Source: Gymnopilus junonius
Lineage: Eukaryota > Basidiomycota > Agaricomycetes > Agaricales > Galerinaceae
Direction of reading: 5' to 3'
DNA: 64,000 bases
Assembly (NCBI GenBank): GCA_015501075.1
Contig: JADNYJ010000203.1
Location: 1-64,000 of the forward strand
The position numbers and the translations under genes are program-made. A model generated the notes under the pieces. It made no database searches and was not told the origin of the DNA. It saw only the letters and a list, made by a program, of their open reading frames with translations. Positions 23,089-34,100 of the stretch are shown here, in pieces (the stretch's first letter is position 1; every line of letters begins with the position of its first letter).

Positions 23089-25399
23089 ACGGGCCCGCCT
23101 TTCAATCCGCGCAATCGACGTTTCCATGATGGTTCGATGGTTCGTTGCCTCTTATGATGAACGGAGTACGACTTCCCTGAATCTTTTGCTAGTTAATATG
23201 ATTAGGATGACACAGAAAGAGAGAGATGCACCACCGCCAGTGCCGCCGTTTTTCGATCGTCCACAAAGATGCTGACGGCAGCTGGATGCATTCCCGCAAG
23301 CAATGAGCCAAGATCCGCAGTTGTAGGCACCCTGGCATCAGAGCCACTGCGGTTCCGTGCACAGCCCGCTCTGCTTTTGCTGCCGCCGGCCGTCGAATTC
23401 AAGACATTGTCGATTACTATGATTCGTCGGGAGTTTGAAACGGAAACATAGAAAAATCGATATCAAACCTTGCACATGCTCTGGAGAGCTAAAATTTTAC
23501 AGAAATGTACAACTTTACATTCTCTTTAGATCTGCAAAGTTTTTTTAATGAAAAGTTGAAAGTGCAAGCAACAGGAGCATTTCCGCGTCTCAAAAGTGAA
23601 AGGATGAGGAGATTGAAACGAGAGTCACATAGCAGTCACGGTCCATTTGAAGTTCTGCTGACAAGCCGAATGGACGGCATGCACACAATTATTGCTTCAA
23701 CCGAAGGCCAAAAGATCAAGAGTAAAAGTCTATTGAGGGGGAGGGTACATTGGATGGTAATTATTGGTGTATACATGAGGTATATAAGGGTGAGCTGGAG
23801 GGTAAGGAGAAATACAGCTTCGATCGGGTCCTGTTGCTGTTGGGCAGAAGGATTTACAGCGCAATGTACCTTGTGATCTTTACTCCTGCTCTAGACTCCT
23901 CTCTTGTGATTGCTCAAATCCGTCTCTTCTTTTACTTTCTTTAACTTTCTTATGACTATGTACATGCGAAACGACGAAAAAAATTTGTACACAACAGACT
24001 TCAACGAAGCTCCGATATGAGAGGCTTCTGGGTGATTTCGTCTCACCGAAAGTGTGTTGCACTTGCATGTTCGTTAATTTCCGCTCCGCCCGACCAGTGG
24101 GTTTTTTTCTTTTTGATGGCCTAAGGTTTTGTACTTCGCTATAAACAGTTGAAGACATTCATCCCCGTCGGAACCTATCAAACTATCAAATACTACTTAT
24201 TAGATTATGTCATCACAAAGCTTTTGCTCATCTTTGGACGCACAAGACCTTAGACGCAAGTACATAGCGGGCAGGGAGTCGCGCCCGTCTAGAGAATATA
24301 TTGATAGTAAAGTATGTGGTTTATTGATTACATACGAGTTGACTGGGTCTTATTTTTTCTGTCACTTCCATTCTCCTCACTGTTCGGCTCTGGGATCAAA
24401 GAAGGATCACCATCATTACTTGATGTAGATGTGTTCGAATGACGAAGAATCAAAAGGAGCACAATCATGATACATCTTAGGACAGAAAGAGGCCTAAAGA
24501 GATGGGTGAAGCGCTCAGGAGTGAATAAGAATTATCGAAGATCTAAAAACAGCTTTGTAGATTTTCGTACTGCAAGTCGGTGTGGAAGGAAAGAAAACAG
24601 ACAGGTGGTTATTTATTTTTATTATACCACTCGAACGAAGGAAAAAAGAAAATGGAAGCCGAAGCCTTAGGGTGTAAGCCGTACCGTGTTTTGGTTGGCC
24701 GTCTAAAAAAAGCTCATACCAAATTTGTCCTGGCTTTCATTGGCGAGCGAATGATTAGCGCCATCATCGTATCAAGTAATAAATTTCATAAATGCATGCC
24801 TATTTTGTCGTCTAAAGCCACAGGAGGGCTTGAATTAGAAAGGGTGGCTTGACATGCATGAACAGAGGAATTTCTAAACGTGGCAGACGCGCCATCACCG
24901 CAGTAACCAAAAATGGTACAGGGGCGCTATGCAGCCAAATGCGAGGACCCAGGAGGGGGCTTCCAGAGGTGAGTCAAGCATTGCAGTGTGGCAGCCTGAA
25001 GCGCCTGTGAGGTGATGTACGTATCCTCTATCATCGGATGCGCTTTGATGGGGCAGTAATTAATCCAATATGTTTTCTGATGAGAGGTGTTTTATTCCCA
25101 CCCGGTGTGCACGGCGACCATCCCTTCTTTTGGCTCTACATAATATGTTTGAGGTTTACCCGAAGGCAAAGAATTTTATTTTTTTCCTGATTGGTGGTAC
25201 GTACACTTAACCGTGGTGTGGGTTCGGCGATCTCGATTATAAGGCACGCCTCTAGTAACCTCGAATGGTATTTTAAAAGCAGGGCAACCATTTGCGAGTA
25301 CCTACCTTGCCAACTACCCTATCTTCTTCCGGTCCAGTGATCCTCTGACTTGAGCTAAGAGACATCTTGAAGTCCTACAACCAGTCCCTAGCATTTACC
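23089..25399. other. 2.3-kb intergenic stretch, no gene recognised
   Basis: Several open frames of 60-120 codons occur (23505-23876, 24207-24428, 24580-24852) but none has a domain, a convincing intron chain or coding-like composition. The last about 150 bases before 25400 should be the MDR promoter. Confidence 0.5.
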
Positions 25400-26698
25400 A
25401 TGGAAAAGCAGAAAACTATGCGTTGCGTTGTGACGACTGGCGATGGAAAATTTGAACTCAAGCGGTTGCCCATTCCGTCGCCGGGTCCAAACGAAATGCT
25501 CGTCAAAGTCGAAGCCTGCGCTCAGAATCACACCGACTGTAATGCCCGCTTCATCTATTCGTGTCTCATCAGTTTGCTAATTTTGTGCGATCATAAACAG
25601 GGAAGTCAGTTACTTTGCATAAGCATCCTGGTAACATTGTAGGTTCAGACTTCGCTGGGACTGTTGTTGCGCTTGGTTCTGCGGTCCCGTCTGAGTTGCG
25701 CAAGGTGGGAGACAGAGTCGCAGGGATGGTGCGCGGAAGTACGTGTTGTTCAATCATCATCATAGCGCCTTGTCTTACGTAACTTTGATTTTAAAGATAT
25801 CAATCCAAATGGCGCTTTTGCTGAATTTTTGGTCGCGGATCCAGCGTTAGCGATTACCCTGCCCCCTGATTTGCCTTTCGAAACTGCAGCGCAGCTTGGT
25901 GTCTCTTGCTACGCGACCTGTCAGGCTCTATACCAGACATTGCACCTCCCGACGCCCCTGCAACCGGCTACCTCCCCACAAGATATCTTGATATGGTCCG
26001 GGTCGTCTTCTATGGGTCACTATGCAGTCCAGTTCGCCAAATTAGCTGGTCTCCGTGTCATTTCCACTGCTTCACCTGCAAATTTTGAGTTGGTCCGGTC
26101 ACTCGGCGCTGAAGAAGTCTTGGACTATGCTGACTCCAGGACCCCGAAAAAAATATTTGCTGCTACAGCAGGGAAACTGCGTCAGGCTGTTGATTGCATC
26201 AGTGACGGGATGACTCCTGTTCAAGTGAGCGGATCTCTGAGTAAAGAAGGCGGGACCGTTGTCACCGTCCTTCCTTACGAAAGCAGGAAGAAAGGCGTCA
26301 AGACGGAACTCATTCTCATATACTCCATGTGGGGCGAGGTATGTTTGATTCATTTATCAAAATCACACACCATTTTTGCTCACAGTCCTTTGTTACACTG
26401 CCAGGACGTCGAACTTCCAATGCTGATTAAAGGTGACCCAGAGCACTACAAGAACGCTACCATGTACAACCGCATGATATCAGAAATGCTGGCCAAAAAT
26501 ATGCTGAAGTTCGGCGCTATCAATATTTTCCCAAACGGCCTGGCGAGTGTGCAAGAGGGCATGGAGTACATGATGTTTGGAAAGGTATGTTAATTTTTTC
26601 TCAATTCAACCACTGCGCGGTGAAACTAAGGCTTCGATTTCTAGGTACACGCTGAGAAGATAATTTACAGGATTTCTGACACTCCTGATAGCTTCTGA
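25400..26698 (+). CDS. MDR enoyl reductase-like protein, candidate trans-ER
   Basis: A zinc-independent MDR oxidoreductase of the type that includes fungal trans-acting enoyl reductases (LovC) and ToxD-like proteins. It would use NADPH to reduce a C=C bond. Visible motifs are the N-terminal GroES-like domain (LPIPSPGPNEMLVKVEACAQN, with DWK after splicing), GNIVGSDFAGTV, GDRVAGMV, a Rossmann segment around WSGSSSMGHYAVQFAKLAG, and SLGAEEVLDY. Typical zinc-ADH cysteine ligands are absent. Introns lie near 25551-25601, 25741-25797, 26339-26404 and 26586-26644. The frame is intact; the stop is at 26696-26698. It lies 1.4 kb upstream of, and co-oriented with, the PKS, which lacks its own ER domain. 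The role in trans is therefore inferred from context. Confidence 0.82.
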
Positions 26699-27594
26699 TT
26701 TCGTCCTACATCTTTCCGTTAGCTAGCTAGAATTACTTCTCAGGCTTACAATTCTTACTAATGCACCGCATGTCGCCCCTCCTACTAGTATATTGCCAGG
26801 AATGTATCCAAGTACGTCTCGCGTTCGACATATCAATCAATAAAGACATTATGTTTCTATACCATAAGAAGGCTTCAATTGTAAGGTTTGTTATTACGTG
26901 CGATCCAATCTCACCGAGAGTTTCTCTCAAGCATGTTGGATAACTTCCACATATGCTGGGGCATATAACTCTATTTCCCAAGCAACGGAAATCAGACTCA
27001 CGCGGCGAATGTTCCTTCTACGTTACTCACCCTTCTACCGACACAGCCAAAAGTGGGACTGTATTCAAAGAGGAGTCACCAGGATTAATCTATTCAGTAC
27101 ATATGATCCTTGCTTCTTGTTGGGACAGCGCCGGTTATCCTCCTGCCCTGATGACAAGCATATTTGCATGGTACCGTAAGGGAAAAATAGACTGACATTT
27201 ACATCTTGAGGCGTAAGTACTATGAGCGATGCATGGTATAACGGCAGAAGTCAAACGTTAAGTATAGCACCTTCATATCAAGCCATTCCACGTCCCTTTG
27301 ACTTCAAGACAATGTTCCGAAATGACAGACATCGTGTTGCCGTTCGCTTCATTGCACGCCATGAGCCTGCGGAACGAAGCGTCAGTTTCCCCTATGAAGA
27401 TACCGAATTTGGTAGTCCTAGATGATTTTCGGCATAGGTAGTTCGACAGTAAATGAAGACAGCGTAGACGAAAAGCATGGGGCCATTGATGATAGCCATT
27501 CTACGAAACGTGAAGCGAATTTAGCAGAAAAGAATTTGCAGAGCGAACTTGGAGTCAGCGTTGAGCATTCTGAGTGAGTCCATGAAAAGACGCT

Positions 27595-27730
27595 CAATAG
27601 AGATTATTTGCAACTTCTGAACGAATGAAAAATATGCCCTCATAAGGCAAAAAGTGGGGCCTTCAGCCAATCAGAGACCCAGTAGGCTCCACTTTTTCGT
27701 TTGAACGGAATTTGCAAATAACCTCTAATG
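27595..27730. repeat. 136-bp hairpin, MITE-like element
   Basis: The two ends are imperfect inverted repeats of about 38 bases: CAATAGAGATTATTTGCAA at the left, and CATTAGAGGTTATTTGCAA read from the right end on the other strand. A second, inner inverted repeat (AAAAAGTGGGGCC at about 27650 and GGCTCCACTTTTT at about 27685) nests inside, so the whole unit can fold back. No clear target duplication beyond a possible TA is seen. This fits an old non-autonomous DNA element; a regulatory hairpin is the alternative. Confidence 0.6.
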
Positions 27731-28040
27731 GGAGGATTTTCCGACTTTTGGGCCGAAGAGAACAAAAGAAGTTGGCATCGTCTCGGCGTCAAATTTGGTA
27801 TTGAGGGTCAAACTTGGGTCAAAAGGGGAAGACGTAGAACAATAAAAACGAGGATGGACCCCGGATTGCATTACGTAACGCTGGCCAACAACGCGTTAAC
27901 AACTCGGACATCAAGAACATTTTATTTCTTACCACGATCATATCTCTGATTGTCCTTCAATGCACCCCTTACCGAGCCCTGACTTGTATGAAACAATTTT
28001 GGCCCACCTTCCAACAATGATCTTTCAATATATATTCCGG

Positions 28041-28048
28041 TATATAAG
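28041..28048 (+). promoter_or_regulatory. TATA box of the PKS gene
   Basis: TATATAAG lies 69-76 bases upstream of the PKS ATG at 28117, within a sensible distance for a core promoter. Nothing else nearby competes as a start. Confidence 0.5.
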
Positions 28049-28116
28049 TACCGCCTGGAGGGTCATTGCCCTAGATTTATGACCAAAGCCCTCGACATTG
28101 CTCACTGAGCTCAAGC

Positions 28117-31100
28117 ATGTCGTCTCCCATTGCAATAGTAAGTTGTTCGTTCGACGCGTTCTGGTCGCCAGATGACCCATTTTCTCTTCCAGGTGGGCGT
28201 GTCTGTCGAGCTACCAAGCGGCGGTTACTCCACAGAGAACTTGGACCATAAAACTTTCTTCGATTTTTTGTTGTCGTCCGGTGAAGCGTACGAAGAAATA
28301 CCGTCAGATAGGTTTAACGTTGAAGCGTGCGTCGCTGCTCTACGTCTTTAGTTCTTCAGCGAAGCTCATCATTTTTTTTTCTTCGCTTTAGATGGAAGGG
28401 TCCTGGCGCTGGCAAGATTCACGTCAACAAGGGCGCTTTTCTCAAGGACATTGATACTTTCGACAATGTTGAATTCGGTATCTCTTCCAAGGACGCGTCG
28501 ACCATGGCGCCTGCTACTAGGAAGCTGCTTGAAAATGCTTTCCTGGCACTTCTCGATTCTGGGATCGACTACAGAATGAAGAACGTTGGTTGCTTTTCTT
28601 CCGGCACTTCAATTGAAATGGGCAATGTTTCCGAGCCGGTGAGTATCATTTGGGATTTCCATTGAATCTCGTTGTCTCACTAATTTCCAAAGGATGAATT
28701 TGAAGCGCGGGGTTCATTCGCCGGTTACCCTTCGATGATTGCCAACCGCCTCTCCAATCATTTGGATCTCATCGGTCCTTCTGTCCCAATGGACACAGCG
28801 TGTAGCTCTACGCTCACGGCGATGCATATTGCCGTGCAAGCGATTGCAAATGGGGATTGTGAAGCAGCTGTAGTCGGAGGATGTCAATTAAACCATCGGT
28901 AAGTCTTTACTTGCGTAAAAGTGTTTTGTCTTTTGTCTAATTTTACATGTTTTTTTAGTTTCATCGACTGGATTACGTATAGCCAGGGATCATTGCTTGC
29001 TAAAGACGGCAAGTGCAAGCCTTTCGATAGTGCTGCAGATGGGTATGTGTTCTTGGTGTTCTCACTCCAACCCGGGGCAAGGCTGATGTTGTGATAGGTT
29101 TTCGAGAGCAGAAGGCTGCGCGGTTGTAGTTATCAAACCACTTGCAGATGCTATTCGAGATCAAGATCATATTTACGCGACGGTATATGGTTTCCAAGGA
29201 ATATTATTGGGTGTAGCTTAATTTGTGTTAGATACTCGGAACCGCTATCAATTCGACTGGCTCAGCTGCACCACCTGGAGCTCCAGTTGCCGAATCTCAA
29301 CGTGATGCGATGGTGCAAGCCTTCCAACGTGCTGGTCGGAGCCCCCGCGAGGTGACTATGTCGAACTTCATGCAACAGGTAATTCTAAATCCATCTGACG
29401 TTTACGTGCAGTGCCTTTTCGTCTAACAACATTGCGATCAGGCACCGCGAAGGGAGATCCCACGGAAGCTAATTGGGTAGGAGAGCACTTCCACAGGGAA
29501 GACGAGCTTGTGGTGGGAAGTGTGAAAGGCAATATTGGGTAAGTGTTTCCCATCTGCCAACTTGCAGGTTCGCTGAGTTTTTTTTCCCATAGCCATACGG
29601 AAATTGTAGCGTTCCTTGCGTCACTGTCGAAAGTGATCTCGATTTTCGACAAAGGGGTGATTCCTCCTCAAGTTAATATTCGTCATTTGAACCCAGGGAT
29701 CAAGTGGGATGAGTATCGTCTCAGGGTTCCCTTGGAATCTACTCCTCTTTCCGTGCGGTCCAGTGATAAATCTCTGGTCTCGATTGCGGGATCTGGCATC
29801 GGCGGATCTAATGGACATGTTGTGTTGGAATCACCTCCGAGGCGCAAGCCGCTTGTGAATGGTGCGAGTGTTGGCCTGAATTCGCGAGGCCCTCTCCTGA
29901 TTATGACCGGCGGGCTTTCCGCACGAGCCGCTACATCGATTTCTGAAAGTATTCAAAGCAGTTTTGGAAATTATGTGTCAGACCTGCCGGGGCTTTCGAC
30001 TGTGCTTGGGCGACGCTCGAAACAAGCTACGTATAGGTCTTTCGCCATCGCTGGTGTCAATGAGACCACGATCTCTGGATTTTCCTCCCCAGAACATTCC
30101 CCGCGGATTATTAATTCGTTGATCTATGTGTTCTCCGGACAAGGACCGCAGCACAAAGACAGTAAGCATATTTCATTCCTTGTACTTTTATATCGAATAC
30201 TAATGTCATGTATAGTGGGTCGAGAATTATTTGAAAAATTCCCTGTCTTCCGCGAGAGTATCGTTGAGATGGACGATGTATTCCGCCGAGTGACTGGTCA
30301 ATCCATCATCAGCGACTATGGTCTTTTCGACGAGTCCTGTGCGCCGGCTTTGCCAGAGATCTGGCCTATCGCCCTCGTGTTGCCGTCGGTTGCGGTTTTC
30401 CAGATTGCGCTCTTCGACCTTCTGGTTAGCTTGGGCATGAAGCCTGATGCGATTGTTGGCCACTCTGCTGGTGAGACCGCAGTCCTGTACGCTTCAGGAG
30501 CTGCGTCGAAAGCCATGGCTGTGGAACTGGCAATTATTCGGGCCAGACGTTTACGGCAATTGAGAAGCTTGGAGGCACTATGGCGGCTGTGTCATGTACT
30601 CCCGAGGTAATGGACGAAATTCTAGTCCAGTATCGCAGGGAGCACGAAGACGCCCTTGTTGAACTTGCCTGCTTCAATTCTCCTTCTGCAGTCGCCATTG
30701 CAGGAGAAGAGGTTGCCGTTGATGCTATTGTTGCTTTGGCGGATGGTCGAGGATTCTTTGCACGCAAGATCCGGACCAAGGTTCCATTCCATTCGTCGAT
30801 GATGGAGAAAGCGAAGGCTGAGTACACTGCTGCTTTGGACGACTTATTCAGACGTTATCCTGGTCCTCACGTCCCTAAGGTCGCCACATATTCCACCCTC
30901 ACTGGGGAACTGTACGAAGGCAGCTTCGACGCAGACTATTTCTGGAGCAACACGCGTTCGCCAGTGCGTTTCACTCAGACGATGGAGGTAATCCGGGCTG
31001 CCCATCCAAGTTCCACCTTTGTCGAGTTCGCTCCTCACCCAGTCCTTTCTTCTTACGTCGTCAGCATGGCGTCGGAGACATCGACGGTCCTTCATTCGGT

Positions 31101-34100
31101 GCTGCGTCCCAAGCGAGGTGGGCGATCCACAGAGCATTTGGATATTCTACGTCTTTGCGGAAAGGTCACTGTTGCTGGCCATAACTGCGTCGATTTCGTG
31201 GCTCTCAATGGGCGCACATGCTCAGACTTCAAGTTGGCCTTACCGACTTATCCCTTTGTCAAGAAGAGGTACCCGCTTTATCCAGATACGCCAGGCGTGC
31301 AGAAGCAGATGGAGGCTGCTCGCGGCCCGCTGAACCATGCATACCTTCGTATGAACAAGGATTCGCACCCAACGCTGGCGGAACATATTATCAGAGGGGA
31401 ACCCATCATGCCAGCTGCTGGTTTCCTTGAGATGGTAAGCTAATATTCCTATCTCGCTAGGTTCGGAAATACCATTTCTAACGATATCGTTTTATCAGGC
31501 GTTTGAATTTGGCGCGTCGACTCTGATGAACGTCAACCTGCGTTCTATCTTGTCTCTATCGTCTGAGAAACCAGTCAAGGTGGATATCCAGCTCGATGGA
31601 GCATACTGGACTGTTAAGTCTATTCCGAGCTCCAGGTCACGCAAGGATGCATCTTCCAATGTCAGTCTCTCTCTTTTGAACTTTTATTCGTTAGGGTTCC
31701 ACGGCTCATTCTTTCATTGTAGACTGGCCGGTTGCACGCAGATGGGTATTTGTCGTTCGAGACGCCTCATGCCGTCTCTGCTTTGGATATCGAGGCTGTC
31801 AGGAACAGGTGCCCAGGACACATCGGTTCTGGTGAGCTTTCTCCACTTTTGTTTGTGCAGGTCGTTTCTAACTTCGAGTCCAAAGGTTTCTACCCCTCTC
31901 TGTCATATTTCTCGGCCTATGGGACTCATTTCCAGAGGGTCACGAACATGTATTACAGCGTCAACGAGGCCCTTGCATCGATTAAAGGCACTGATGCGTT
32001 CTTGGCCAGGTAAGAGGTTGTTTTTCGTCAATTTCTTCACGAGACTTGAATTTTATTAGTGATGGGAAGTACATCCTCCACCCTGCTATCTTGGACGCTT
32101 GCATTCAGATGACTGCATACAAGCCTTTCCATGGCGACTACGATCCAAATGTTTACTACTTGCCTGCGCATGTGGACGCTATCGTTGCTCACCAGCCGTT
32201 GAAAGTGAATTATTTCCCTGCACACATTTACGCTCACATTGAGCTTAAGCAATGGAAACCTGGTAAGAAGAACATTGTCTCTCACCTCTGCTCCTAATTG
32301 ACCTTCACGCTTAGACGGTATGGTGTACGATATTTGCCTCGTTGACGACTCCGGTGTTCGTCTCTGCACTTTTGCTGGATTGGAGGTCGCGAAGCACCAC
32401 ATTACTCCTGTAACTGACGCAGCTCGACCTCTGCAAGTTGCCTTCCAGCCCGCGTTCCAATCAGAACGTCCCAAGCCCACCACCACTTGTACGGCTGTAG
32501 ATCACTCCGATCTCTATGCCACTTTGGACAAGATGTCCATTCGAATGAAGATGAGCGCAAAGACCGGTCAAATCACGAAGTAAGATGCAACCTCTCATCT
32601 GATTCTATGGTGTACTGATGAATAACACTTGTGTAGGCCGTCTCCTCCTACCTTTGGACAGACGAAAGAGCTGGCTCCTTATCTTGAGCTTTTGGCTACA
32701 GACAAGGTATGTTCCTCTGCCGTCAGTGTAACAATCACTCGCTGACGATGTCTCAGAAGGTCTCGTCCTCGGAAGGTCCGCAATTTGAACAAGCTATCAT
32801 CTATAGCATGACTTCGTTGCGCGACGCCCTCAAACATATCAGCGTTTCTGGCACCAAGGTCGTCGAAGTTCTGATTGCTAGCAATGGTATGCTCACTCTC
32901 CTGCGTGTGCTTGCTGTCACCTTACCTCTCGTTTTCCAGTAAAATCCGACTTTTTCCGAGTCAGCATTGAGGAAATTTTCCGCGAATTCTCGACCTTGCA
33001 CGTCAATCTTTTCATCGACAACAAGCACCCGGCGCAGACACTTCCGACTGTGGCATCAGGAATGGTTCGAAACTTTAATGTAAAAGTGGGCGACAACTCA
33101 TCCGCCGTTGAAGATCAACTTTTCGACGTTGCTCTCTTCTTCAATATCGCTGACGACAAGGCCAACCCTCAACAAATCGTCGAGACCGCGAACAGGCTGC
33201 TTCTGCCTGGAGGCACGTTCATCGTTGCGGAAAGGAATCTGGAAGCCTGGGAATCCATGGCTCTCGGGACTGTGTGGTATAATGCCGCATTCGGTAGTCC
33301 TTCATCAGAGGACACGTACCGTCTCTCGTCGTACTTGGAATCTTTGGCCAAGTTTACGGTTCAGCGTGTGCATAATTCAGAAGACGCGGACCCTTTCCAC
33401 TTCTGCATCGATGCACAGAAGAAGACCTGGTCCAACTTGGAATCACCAGATGAAGCGTTGGTTGACCCTATAGACTCATTCGTGTACGAGTACTCGTTCG
33501 GCAACGAGCTCGATCTGCAGTGGGAGCTGTCTGGTTTAAATTCCACCCAGTACATTGACATCTGGATCACTGCGACGGAGGGAAGAGATGGAAGTGCAGC
33601 GCAGGGCTTTGTGCGTGCATTGCGAAGGGAATATGTATCGTGGACGATCCGGCTGGTGGTATTCCCTGAATCTTACGATGAGGATATGCGTCAAGAGTTC
33701 CTTGACCATTTGCCTACGGAATTGCGTCTTGAGCAGGACATTCTAGTCTCACCCGAAGACCAGAATATGCTTATGGTGCCCCGCATTGCCCCCGTTGCTG
33801 AGGTTAATGCTTCGACAGCGACGAAGCTACACGACCTGCCGACCTCGCTTCCTCCTCACCATGTGCTGTTACGTCCTATCTCCTTTTCGAAGCAAGGCGC
33901 TGTAACTGGGCTTCTGGCGACTGTCGTCGATGCACAATCTACAACCCTTCATGATGGTCAAATTGTTGTGGCCTTGGTCGATGCACCGATTGAAGAGACG
34001 ATGGTGGTCGATGTGGCCTGCTTGAGCCAGCTTCCTTCGGAATTCACTCAAGCTGCAGATTCAATTTCTGCTCTCATTCCTGGTTTCGTCACTGCTGTCT

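Larger units (their letters stand above)
26699..28116. other. intergenic region between MDR gene and PKS
   Basis: No gene is supported. It contains the hairpin element at 27595-27730 and, at the right end, the PKS promoter with a TATA-like box. The short open frames at 26898-27425 have no recognised motif. Confidence 0.5.

Noticed and set aside
23505..24852. Several open frames of 60-120 codons
   Set aside because: No domain, no intron chain, and composition like the surrounding intergenic DNA.
31832..31860. Intron-like segment GTGAGC...TGCAG inside the DH domain
   Set aside because: Only 29 bases, too short for a spliceosomal intron, and removing it puts a stop in frame while leaving it keeps the protein open.
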